Source: Allocoprococcus sp004560705 (GTDB lineage: Bacteria; Bacillota; Clostridia; Lachnospirales; Lachnospiraceae). From it: a stretch of DNA of 64,000 nucleotides. The stretch covers positions 7,015 to 71,014 of the forward strand of contig NZ_JBQHTK010000015.1 of the NCBI RefSeq assembly GCF_052065755.1, given 5' to 3'. Of the stretch, positions 34,385-41,887 are shown one piece after another. Below the pieces are notes generated by a model that ran no database searches, was not told the DNA's origin, and worked only from the letters and a program-made list of their open reading frames with translations. A program made the translations under genes and the position numbers. Within the stretch, counting starts at the first letter, position 1, and each line of letters begins with the position of its first letter.

Positions 34385-34657
34385 TTAATCCTGAACGTAT
34401 GGCATTAAAGCGATATGTCTTGCTCTCTTGATTGCTACTGTAAGAGCTCTCTGATGTTTTGCACAGTTTCCTGTGATTCTTCTCGGAAGGATCTTTCCTC
34501 TTTCAGAAACATATTTCTTTAATTTTGCTACATCTTTATAATCGATTTCGTTGTTCTCTTTACCACAGAATACACAAACTTTTTTTCTTCTGCGTCCGCC
34601 TCTTCTCTTCATCGGAGAATCTGGTCTGTTTCCTTTTTCGAATGCCATTTTGCACAT
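34385..34657 (-). CDS. rpsR: 30S ribosomal protein S18
   Basis: A 90-residue protein. It contains VCVFCGKENNEIDYKDVAKL and ILPRRITGNCAKHQRALTVA, the S18 signature, and an Arg/Lys-rich N-terminus. The Cys-x-x-Cys suggests the zinc-type C+ paralogue. Last gene of rpsF-ssb-rpsR. Confidence 0.97.
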   Translation of the reverse strand: MCKMAFEKGNRPDSPMKRRGGRRRKKVCVFCGKENNEIDYKDVAKLKKYVSERGKILPRRITGNCAKHQRALTVAIKRARHIALMPYVQD

Positions 34658-34665
34658 CTCCTTTC

Positions 34666-35100
34666 CTAGTTAAAAGGTAATTCCTCATCAATTCCGTCCG
34701 GAATATTCATGAAGCCGTCACCAGCATCTACGCTTGGTGCCGGAGCCGGGGCGTTCTGATAAGACTGCGCGCCGCTCGCATTCTTGCTTTCTGCAAATTC
34801 CTGCTCCTCAACAACAACCTCTGTTGTATAGACCTTCACACCATCTCTGTTGGTATAGCTTCCGGTCTGGATTCGTCCGCAGACCGTAACGCGCATTCCC
34901 TGACGGAAATAACGTTCTGTAAATTCTGCGCTCTTACCGAAAACAACACAGTTGATAAAATCTGCACTCTGTTCTCCGTCACGCTTGAATCTACGGTCTA
35001 CAGCCAATGTATATCTTGCAATAGCGAGAGCATTCTCACCTTGTGAATATCTTACTTCAGGATCTCTTGTCAAACGTCCCATTAAAACCACTTTATTCAT
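34666..35100 (-). CDS. ssb: Single-stranded DNA-binding protein
   Basis: A 144-residue protein. The OB fold begins MNKVVLMGRLTRDPEVRYSQ and includes FINCVVFGKSAEF. A flexible Ser/Ala/Pro tail follows, ending in the acidic tip GIDEELPFN, which binds partner proteins. It stands between rpsF and rpsR as in most Firmicutes. Confidence 0.97.
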   Translation of the reverse strand: MNKVVLMGRLTRDPEVRYSQGENALAIARYTLAVDRRFKRDGEQSADFINCVVFGKSAEFTERYFRQGMRVTVCGRIQTGSYTNRDGVKVYTTEVVVEEQEFAESKNASGAQSYQNAPAPAPSVDAGDGFMNIPDGIDEELPFN

Positions 35101-35113
35101 ACGCTGCCTCTTT

Positions 35114-35401
35114 CTAAGCTTCGTCTTTCACGCATAAATATCTGATTACACCGTCCATGATACGGATTCTCTTCTCAACTTCGCCCGGTGTAGTTGTATC
35201 AGATTCGAAGTGGACAAAGTAGTAATAAGCTTCTTTCATTTTCTGGATTTCGTAAGCTAATCTTCTCTTTCCCCATTCATCAACGTCAGTTACGTTACCG
35301 CCGAAACGTGTTACAAGTGCTTTCACCTTTTCGATAACTTCTGCTCTGGCGTCGTCTTCGAGTTTTGCGCTGACAACAACTGCTAATTCATATTTGCTCA
35401 T
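35114..35401 (-). CDS. rpsF: 30S ribosomal protein S6
   Basis: A 95-residue protein starting MSKYELAVVVSAKLEDDARA, with GGNVTDVDEWGKRRLAYEIQ typical of S6. The start at 35401 has AAGGAGG upstream; the 35 codons before it are leader. First gene of the rpsF-ssb-rpsR operon. Confidence 0.96.
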   Translation of the reverse strand: MSKYELAVVVSAKLEDDARAEVIEKVKALVTRFGGNVTDVDEWGKRRLAYEIQKMKEAYYYFVHFESDTTTPGEVEKRIRIMDGVIRYLCVKDEA

Positions 35402-35428
35402 GTCCTGCACCTCCTTATGGTCTCTGGC

Positions 35429-35506
35429 TCCCGGATTCGCCGGGAACAAGGATAAAAATAGTATATCACAAGTTGGTATGATACCATAAATCAACACACG
35501 TTTCAA
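35429..35506 (-). promoter_or_regulatory. rpsF operon promoter and leader hairpin
   Basis: On the minus strand TTGAAA (35501-35506), a 17-bp spacer, then TATCAT (35478-35483). The leader then has a perfect stem TCCCGG-CGAAT-CCGGGA at 35429-35445, just before the ribosome binding site. A S6:S18 complex is known to bind leaders of this operon in many bacteria; whether this stem is that site is inference. The -35 overlaps the end of the DUF951 gene. Confidence 0.65.
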
Positions 35507-35697
35507 GCTTTTTTTCTAATTTCTTTTGTATTTTTCTCCACAAGTTTTCTGGAAACCATCACCTGATGTCCGCATCCCTGGCATTTCAGCCGGAAATCTG
35601 CTCCCACACGCAAGATCTCCCACTCCGAGTTTCCGCAGGGATGTGGCTTTTTCATCCGGATGATGTCTCCCACTTCGAATTTTACATCTATAGCCAT
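35503..35697 (-). CDS. DUF951 family protein
   Basis: A 64-residue protein (FEVGDIIRMKKPHPCGNSEW, then LKCQGCGHQVMVSRKLVEK) matching DUF951. It has a Cys-x-x-Cys that may bind metal, after a small beta barrel. It is commonly found beside rpsF in Firmicutes; function unknown. GGAGG lies before the ATG. Confidence 0.88.
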   Translation of the reverse strand: MAIDVKFEVGDIIRMKKPHPCGNSEWEILRVGADFRLKCQGCGHQVMVSRKLVEKNTKEIRKKA

Positions 35698-35726
35698 CTT
35701 CTCCTCCTGTTTTTCAATTTTGTTTC

Positions 35727-36845
35727 CTAATTTTTGACCTCAACCAGCATCCCGTGAACGACTAAACGTTCATCATTATTCGCCTTTGTACAGGTTGAAA
35801 GCGTTACAATTTTGGAATCCAGATCCGGTTCCACACCTGTATCGTAAAAGCTGGATTCTTTTGTTATTTGAAGGAATGACCGGAACGCCTCATCATCCGC
35901 AAATTCATATGTATAATTCTCAGCTATATCTTTTACAATGCCCGCAGAATAGATCTGATATTTCAGCTGTGCGCCATCCGGAGTATAAATATAAAAGCAA
36001 GGATATTTCTTCCAGAACTCTTCACTTTCATATTCATCCAGTTCATTAAACATCGTTCCGTTATTCATATGATGTCCGTAAATAATTGTATTTCTGTCAG
36101 TAAAATCCGGATTATTATCCACATTAACGAAAATCGTTCCAACCGTATTCTCATACCCCTTAAACGTCTTCGACAAATATTCACTGTTGTCTTTTCCCTG
36201 AACTACCGGATAATTTATAATCGCAGGTTCATCGAAACGAATCCATGCCACGACGTCCGGGTTGATTTCCTTCAACGCGTCAAAGTCCACCTGATAACGA
36301 TCCGCTTCCTCTTGATCAATGCTCACAACCGTTTTCTCAATTTCGTCATATTCTGCTTCTCCTTTGTGATATCCATAATAAATATCAAACAACTGATAAG
36401 CTGAGTATGCAAAAACTGCCAGAGCAATAATCAAAATGATCTTGCTGATAACTCCAGCCGCCTTTGAGCCTTTACTGTGCCGTTTCCTTGGGCCTCTTCT
36501 GTGCGTTTTCTTTTTGTGTCCCGTGCTTTTTCCAGCCATATGCTCTGATTGCATTTCTTTTTCCTGTATGCCGGTATGCTCCGCATACTCTTTTTTCGGA
36601 CGTTTTCTACGCTGTTCTTCGTTCATTCCTTCCGGGCGTCTTTTCGGGCGTTCATTCATCATACCTTCCGAATGTTTTCGCCGACGTTCTTCTCCCGCTC
36701 CTTCCGGACGCTTCCTACGACGTTCTTCTCCTGCTCCTTCCGGACGCTTCCTACGACGTTCTTCTCCTGCCCCTTCCGGACGCTTTTTTCTATTTTCTTT
36801 CTGTATATCTTCTTTTTTTATTTCCCTATTTTTTTCTTCTTCCAT
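35727..36845 (-). CDS. Class B sortase with repetitive cationic N-terminus
   Basis: A 372-residue protein. Residues about 20 to 82 are 12-residue tandem repeats of type RKRPEGAGEERR, three near-identical copies plus decayed ones, mirrored by 36-bp DNA repeats at about 36680-36790. A Lys/Arg-rich stretch and a transmembrane helix (about 132 to 150) follow, then the sortase domain. The catalytic residues are His258 (IIYGHHMNNGTMF), Cys352 (TLSTCTKANNDERLVVHG) and Arg360. Sortases join surface proteins to peptidoglycan. The cytoplasmic repeat tail is not part of the usual sortase B and could bind nucleic acid or lipid heads. Confidence 0.9.
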   Translation of the reverse strand: MEEEKNREIKKEDIQKENRKKRPEGAGEERRRKRPEGAGEERRRKRPEGAGEERRRKHSEGMMNERPKRRPEGMNEEQRRKRPKKEYAEHTGIQEKEMQSEHMAGKSTGHKKKTHRRGPRKRHSKGSKAAGVISKIILIIALAVFAYSAYQLFDIYYGYHKGEAEYDEIEKTVVSIDQEEADRYQVDFDALKEINPDVVAWIRFDEPAIINYPVVQGKDNSEYLSKTFKGYENTVGTIFVNVDNNPDFTDRNTIIYGHHMNNGTMFNELDEYESEEFWKKYPCFYIYTPDGAQLKYQIYSAGIVKDIAENYTYEFADDEAFRSFLQITKESSFYDTGVEPDLDSKIVTLSTCTKANNDERLVVHGMLVEVKN

Positions 36846-36995
36846 TACTGCCTCCCGGGAATCTTGTTATAACCAGAAGTATAACACACTTTTTAGACTT
36901 TTTTAATAAGAAGTTTATTGATTCCACAGAAAGTCTGTGTAAAATAATAATATACCTTTTACCACAACACTACTATAAAGATTGGATGATTAGAA

Positions 36996-37391
36996 ATGAA
37001 AGAAAAATTTATGCGTTTTATGTATGGTCGCTATGGGGTCGATTCTTTTGGAAGATTTATGATGTGGACCGGAATTATCATGTTTCTTCTTTCCGGCTTT
37101 TTTCGATGGAACTTTTTGTACTATCTGGCGTTGGTAATACTTATTTATACTTATTTCAGAATGTTCTCCAGAAACATTTACAAGAGATCCTCCGAGAATC
37201 AATCTTTTCTGAAAGCGACCGCAGGCATTCGGAACTTCTGGTGGAACCAAAAAAAACTTTTCAAGCAGCGTAAGACGCATCATATCTATAAATGTCCTTC
37301 CTGCAAACAGAAAATCCGTGTTCCAAGAGGAAAGGGCAAGATTGAAATTCGCTGTCCGAAATGTCAGACTACCTTTATTAAACGCAGCTGA
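36996..37391 (+). CDS. Membrane protein with C-terminal zinc ribbon
   Basis: A 131-residue protein. Two hydrophobic helices lie at about 21 to 55, a basic loop follows, and the C-terminal zinc ribbon is YKCPSCKQKIRVPRGKGKIE, then RCPKCQTTF (four Cys). The ribosome binding site is weak, but the domain order is seen in uncharacterised Lachnospiraceae proteins. Divergent from the sortase gene by 150 bp. Function unknown. Confidence 0.8.
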   Translation: MKEKFMRFMYGRYGVDSFGRFMMWTGIIMFLLSGFFRWNFLYYLALVILIYTYFRMFSRNIYKRSSENQSFLKATAGIRNFWWNQKKLFKQRKTHHIYKCPSCKQKIRVPRGKGKIEIRCPKCQTTFIKRS

Positions 37392-37414
37392 TATTCTTAA
37401 TTTCAATACATAAT

Positions 37415-37443
37415 TTAAGGGAGCATATCACATGCTCCCTTAA
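37415..37443. terminator. Terminator after the zinc-ribbon gene
   Basis: A 12-bp perfect stem TTAAGGGAGCAT / ATGCTCCCTTAA with loop ATCAC. The following T content is moderate. Confidence 0.75.
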
Positions 37444-37629
37444 TCTATATATTTTCGGCATCATTCTGTTGATATTTCGTTTTGTTTCTTTCTGAAATAT
37501 CATTATATCACTACAGATTTTTTTGCTTCAACTCTTTTCCCCATTTTCGTATAGATATGTTATACTTATGCATAGCGTTGCCTTACACCATTGGTGTATT
37601 GCGCAAAAACACAAAAAAGGAGATTTTAT

Positions 37630-38946
37630 ATGAAAAAAGGAAATTGGAAAGCACTTCTTCCGATCGGAGTCTTCCTGATCATGTATCTAGGCCTGGGAAT
37701 TCTTTTTGAATACGGGCTGCATATCACAATGGGCTTCTATAATATTCCCATAGTAGTCTGTTTTCTGGCTGCTCTTCTGGTCGCCTGCCTTCAGAATCCA
37801 AAACTGAGTTTTGATGAAAAGCTGAAGGTCATGGCAAAAGGAGTCGGGGATAAGGATATCATCACTATGATTCTTATTTTCATGACCGCCGGAATTTTTG
37901 TCGGTGTTGTCGGCAGAAGCAGTGCTGAAAGCGTTGCCTATTTTCTGCTTTCACTGATTCCCGCGCGCTATGCAGTTATTGTACTTTTTATAGTCAGCTG
38001 TTTTGTATCTCTTGCCATGGGAACCTCCGTCGGAACGATCACTTTAATCACACCGATTGCTCTCGCCGTAGCTGAAGGTTCCGGTTTTGCCGCACCACTC
38101 TGTATCGGTTCTGTCATGAGCGGTGCCATGTTCGGTGACAACCTATCTTTCATTTCCGATACCACGATCGCCGCCTGCAATGGACAGGGCTGTGAAATGA
38201 AAGACAAATTCCGTGCCAATTTTGCCATTGCCCTTCCTGCGGCGTTGATCACTCTGTTCGTGTTCTTTATCCGCACCTCAGGGCATGCAGGATCTACGAA
38301 TTTTCATACCGATTACAACCTGATCCAGGTTAGTCCTTATCTGCTCGTCCTGATTGGTGGAATCATCGGCATCAATGTATTTGTTGTCCTTTTGATTGGC
38401 ATTGCATCCGGCTCCGTCATCATGCTCGCGACAGGCACCACAAAGGCCACAGAACTTCTGAGCCACATGGGAGACGGTGTTTCCAGCATGTATGAGACTA
38501 CCATGGTCGCTATCCTCGTTGCCACCCTCTGTGCTCTGATTCACGAATACGGAGGATTCACCGCCCTTCTCGGTCTGGTCAAACGCATATTCAAAAGCAG
38601 GAAAAGCGGAAAGCTTGGCATGGGGCTTCTTGTTGGTGCAATGGACATTGCCACCGCAAATAATACCGTGGCAATCGTCATGGCTAACCCGATTGCGCGC
38701 GAAATGGCTGAAGATTATCAGATCTCTCCCCAAAATGCCGCTTCTATACTGGATACATTTTCCTGCGTCTTCCAGGGGATTATCCCATACGGTGCACAGA
38801 TGCTTGTGGCAATCTCGGCAGCTGCAGGACTAGGATATGAGATTTCAGCATTTGACATTATGCCGAATCTTTATTACCCCTATCTTCTGCTGATCAGTTC
38901 CCTGGTGTTTATCTTTCTTGTTCCGGAACGGGATACAAATAGATAA
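37630..38946 (+). CDS. Na+/H+ antiporter, NhaC family
   Basis: A 438-residue polytopic membrane protein with 10 to 12 helices. Motifs include SCFVSLAMGTSVGTITLITP, GAMFGDNLSFISDTTIAAC and LMGAMD-like LLVGAMDIATANNTVAIVMA, typical of NhaC antiporters, some of which exchange malate, lactate or amino acids. ATG 37630 has AAAAGGAG 6 nt upstream. A single-gene unit. Confidence 0.9.
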   Translation: MKKGNWKALLPIGVFLIMYLGLGILFEYGLHITMGFYNIPIVVCFLAALLVACLQNPKLSFDEKLKVMAKGVGDKDIITMILIFMTAGIFVGVVGRSSAESVAYFLLSLIPARYAVIVLFIVSCFVSLAMGTSVGTITLITPIALAVAEGSGFAAPLCIGSVMSGAMFGDNLSFISDTTIAACNGQGCEMKDKFRANFAIALPAALITLFVFFIRTSGHAGSTNFHTDYNLIQVSPYLLVLIGGIIGINVFVVLLIGIASGSVIMLATGTTKATELLSHMGDGVSSMYETTMVAILVATLCALIHEYGGFTALLGLVKRIFKSRKSGKLGMGLLVGAMDIATANNTVAIVMANPIAREMAEDYQISPQNAASILDTFSCVFQGIIPYGAQMLVAISAAAGLGYEISAFDIMPNLYYPYLLLISSLVFIFLVPERDTNR

Positions 38947-39048
38947 CGGATTGCACAAAATTTCAAAATAGGATTGCATTTTGTTTCAAAATCTGTTTAT
39001 CTATTAAGTAGAATACATATTAATTTCAACTTAGCGAGGTGTAGAAAA

Positions 39049-39909
39049 ATGAAACCTATCAAAGAAGGAAAAGTCCGTGAGATTTATGATAACGGCGATA
39101 GCCTGATTATGGTTGCAACAGACCGTATCAGTTGTTTTGATGTGATTTTGAACAACACAGTGACCAAGAAAGGAACTGTTCTGACTCAGATGTCCAAATT
39201 CTGGTTTGATCTGACTCAGGATATTCTTCCAAACCATATGATTTCTGTAGATGTAAAGGATATGCCGGAATACTTCCAGCAGCCACAGTTTGACGGTAAC
39301 AGCATGATGTGCCGTAAACTGAACATGCTCCCGATTGAATGTATCGTGCGTGGATATATCACCGGAAGTGGCTGGGCAAGCTATCAGGAAAACGGAACCG
39401 TATGCGGAATCAAACTTCCGGAAGGTTTAAAAGAATCCGATAAACTTCCGGAACCTATTTACACACCATCTACCAAAGCCGAGATCGGTGACCATGATGA
39501 AAATATTTCTTATGAACAAAGTATTACTCATCTGGAAAAATATTTCCCGGGAAAAGGGGAAGAATATGCCGCAAAGCTTCGTGACAACACTATTGCACTT
39601 TATAAGAAATGTGCAGATTATGCACTAAACCGCGGAATCATCATTGCAGACACCAAGTTTGAATTCGGTCTGGATGAAGAAGGAAATCTGGTGATCGGTG
39701 ATGAGATGCTGACTCCGGATAGCTCTCGTTTCTGGCCTGCTGAAGGATATGAACCAGGCCATAGTCAGCCCTCCTTCGACAAACAGTTTGCCCGCGACTG
39801 GCTGAAAGCGAATCCGGATAATGACTGGACTCTTCCGGATGAGATTGTTCAGAAAACAATCGATAAATATTTGCAGAGCTACGAAATGCTTACAGGCAAA
39901 ACACTTTAA
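39049..39909 (+). CDS. purC: Phosphoribosylaminoimidazole-succinocarboxamide synthase
   Basis: A 286-residue purine synthesis enzyme: KEGKVREIYDNGDSLIMVAT (ATP loop), PIECIVRGYITGSGWASY, then DTKFEFGLDEEGNLVIGDEM and LTPDSSRFW. The ATG at 39049 follows GCGAGGTG; the earlier in-frame ATG has none. Isolated from other pur genes. Confidence 0.96.
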   Translation: MKPIKEGKVREIYDNGDSLIMVATDRISCFDVILNNTVTKKGTVLTQMSKFWFDLTQDILPNHMISVDVKDMPEYFQQPQFDGNSMMCRKLNMLPIECIVRGYITGSGWASYQENGTVCGIKLPEGLKESDKLPEPIYTPSTKAEIGDHDENISYEQSITHLEKYFPGKGEEYAAKLRDNTIALYKKCADYALNRGIIIADTKFEFGLDEEGNLVIGDEMLTPDSSRFWPAEGYEPGHSQPSFDKQFARDWLKANPDNDWTLPDEIVQKTIDKYLQSYEMLTGKTL

Positions 39910-39923
39910 TATATAAGAAACAT

Positions 39924-39967
39924 TACGAGAATCTTCCCACTGTAACATAATATGGAAGATTCTCGTA
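39924..39967 (+). terminator. Terminator of purC
   Basis: A 14-bp perfect stem TACGAGAATCTTCC / GGAAGATTCTCGTA followed by TTTTT. Confidence 0.9.
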
Positions 39968-39999
39968 TTTTTACACCAATAAAAGGAGGTTCTTGAATC

Positions 40000-40929
40000 A
40001 TGTCAGATACGCACATTTCCTCTCTCTATGAATACAGACAACATGGAACGCTGGAATTCCCTTATGTTGTCTATCATTTTCAAATTCCGGTTTCCCTGTA
40101 TTCCTGCCCTATGCACTGGCACGATGAGATGGAATTGATGTTTGTTCAGAGCGGATGCTGTACCGTTACACTGAACAAAGTGCCTTTTACTGTCCACACA
40201 GGGGATATCGTGCCAATCCTTCCCGGGATGCTGCACGCCATTGAACAACTCCATGAAGAAACCTGTGAGTACTTCAGTATTTTATTTGATCTAAAGATGT
40301 TGGGACAAGATTCGCCTTCCGACTACTGTTACACTACATATATAAAGCCTTATCTGGACGAGCAGATTTCCCTTCCTTTCCGGATTCCTTCCAACCATCC
40401 ACAGCACGACCGGATTTCCGAGATACTGACTTCCCTTACACAGACTATCTCCGAGTCCTCCCATGGATACGAACTATTCGTGAAGTCTCAGCTTTACCGG
40501 ATTTTCTGGCTGTTCGAATCACTGCAAGGGCGAACATTACATGCTCCTCCCGACCATTCACAGCTCACCCAGATTAAAAAGATAAAAGAACTACTTCTTT
40601 TTATCCACTCGAATTATGCGAGTCCCTTGTCTCTTAAGGGAGCCGCTGATTTCTGCGGCTACAGTGTCTCTTATTTTACAAAGTTCTTCAAGTCATTTAC
40701 CGGAATGACCCTGGTTGAATACATGAACCATTATCGTCTGGAAAAAGCGTGCGAACTGCTTCTTACCACCGATTTAAGCGTGATTGAAATTTCTGAAAAT
40801 ACCGGTTTTGAAAATCACTCATATTTCATCCGGTTATTTCGCAGGCAATATCAGATGACACCTTTGAAATACCGCCGATCAAGTGACAGAAAGGAGCAAT
40901 TATGTCAGGAACCATCTCTCAGCAGGTAG
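40000..40929 (+). CDS. AraC family regulator, first of a tandem pair
   Basis: A 309-residue protein. The N-terminal cupin is MHWHDEMELMFVQSGCCTV, then HTGDIVPILPGMLHAIEQ. The C-terminal AraC domain has SLKGAADFCGYSVSYFTKFF, then VIEISENTGFENHSYFIRLF. AAAAGGAGG lies upstream. Its end overlaps the next AraC gene by 28 bp. Together they precede glycogen phosphorylase. Confidence 0.92.
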   Translation: MSDTHISSLYEYRQHGTLEFPYVVYHFQIPVSLYSCPMHWHDEMELMFVQSGCCTVTLNKVPFTVHTGDIVPILPGMLHAIEQLHEETCEYFSILFDLKMLGQDSPSDYCYTTYIKPYLDEQISLPFRIPSNHPQHDRISEILTSLTQTISESSHGYELFVKSQLYRIFWLFESLQGRTLHAPPDHSQLTQIKKIKELLLFIHSNYASPLSLKGAADFCGYSVSYFTKFFKSFTGMTLVEYMNHYRLEKACELLLTTDLSVIEISENTGFENHSYFIRLFRRQYQMTPLKYRRSSDRKEQLCQEPSLSR

Positions 40930-41792
40930 ACAATACTTTAAAAGAGCTCGGCTCTCATGGATCCTTTGAACTACCAGTAGAAACCTACACCGACAACTGC
41001 GAGATCTTCCGTTCTCTCTACCTGCACTGGCATGAAGAAATGGAATTTATCTTCATCGAATCCGGAAGCGGACTGGTACGGTTAAACCGAGAGGCACTCC
41101 GTGTCAGAGAAGGTGATCTGCTGATTGTGAACCGTGGGGTCCTGCATTCCATGAAAACGGATCCACGCCACATCCTCTACTATAAAAGCATTGTTTTTGA
41201 TCTGAATTATCTTGCAGGAACCGCCGGGGACTTATGTCAAGAGCGTCTAATCGCTCCGCTGGCGGCAAATCAGGCGGAATTTGTTCATCGTATCACGCCG
41301 GATGTCTCCGGCTACGACCGCCTTATGGAGATTTTCGGTCAAATCCACTCTTGTCTTGACAAAAAGGAACCTTATTATTATGTACGTCTCAAGGCACTAT
41401 TCTACGCATTTTTCTATGAAATGCTCGCAGGAAATTACATCATCACCTCAGACCACGCTGAGCAGAATAAGAGTCTTTCTTCTATAAAAAATGTGCTGGA
41501 CTACATCAACTCACATTACAATGAACCGTTGAATGCCAAAGAACTGGCAGGGCTTTCCAACTACAGCGAATACTATTTCATGAAACTATTCCGCCAGTAT
41601 ACCGGAAAAACTCTGATTGAATATATCAATGACCTACGTCTGGAAAAATCAAAGACGCTTCTTCTGCATTCCGATGACTCCGTCACAGAAATCGCGCTGG
41701 AATGCGGATTTAACAACACAAGCTACTACATCAAGAAATTCCAGCAGGCAAACGGAATCTCTCCCCACAAATTTCGCAAGAACATGTCATAA
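40902..41792 (+). CDS. AraC family regulator, second of a tandem pair
   Basis: A 296-residue protein with the same layout as its neighbour: cupin (LHWHEEMEFIFIESGSGLVR, GDLLIVNRGVLHSMKT) and AraC HTH (NAKELAGLSNYSEYYFMKLF, VTEIALECGFNNTSYYIKKF). The similar pattern and overlap suggest an old tandem duplication. GGAGC lies before the ATG, inside the upstream gene. Targets are unknown; glgP is the nearest candidate. Confidence 0.92.
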   Translation: MSGTISQQVDNTLKELGSHGSFELPVETYTDNCEIFRSLYLHWHEEMEFIFIESGSGLVRLNREALRVREGDLLIVNRGVLHSMKTDPRHILYYKSIVFDLNYLAGTAGDLCQERLIAPLAANQAEFVHRITPDVSGYDRLMEIFGQIHSCLDKKEPYYYVRLKALFYAFFYEMLAGNYIITSDHAEQNKSLSSIKNVLDYINSHYNEPLNAKELAGLSNYSEYYFMKLFRQYTGKTLIEYINDLRLEKSKTLLLHSDDSVTEIALECGFNNTSYYIKKFQQANGISPHKFRKNMS

Positions 41793-41832
41793 CAGAACAA
41801 TTTTGTTGTATTTTTCACCTTTCAGGGCGTGC

Positions 41833-41838
41833 TATAGT
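41833..41838 (+). promoter_or_regulatory. Extended -10 element before glgP
   Basis: TGC-TATAGT lies about 50 bp before the glgP ATG, with a TTGTTG stretch (41803-41808) somewhat further than ideal as -35. Confidence 0.45.
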
Positions 41839-41887
41839 CTATACATACACAGTAAACAGACATTTACCCCTGAAAGGAGATACAACA

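Noticed and set aside
36464..37273. Long plus-strand reading opposite the sortase gene, Leu/Phe-rich
   Set aside because: It is the mirror of the Arg/Glu repeat tail; no ribosome binding site, and the sortase frame has clear motifs.
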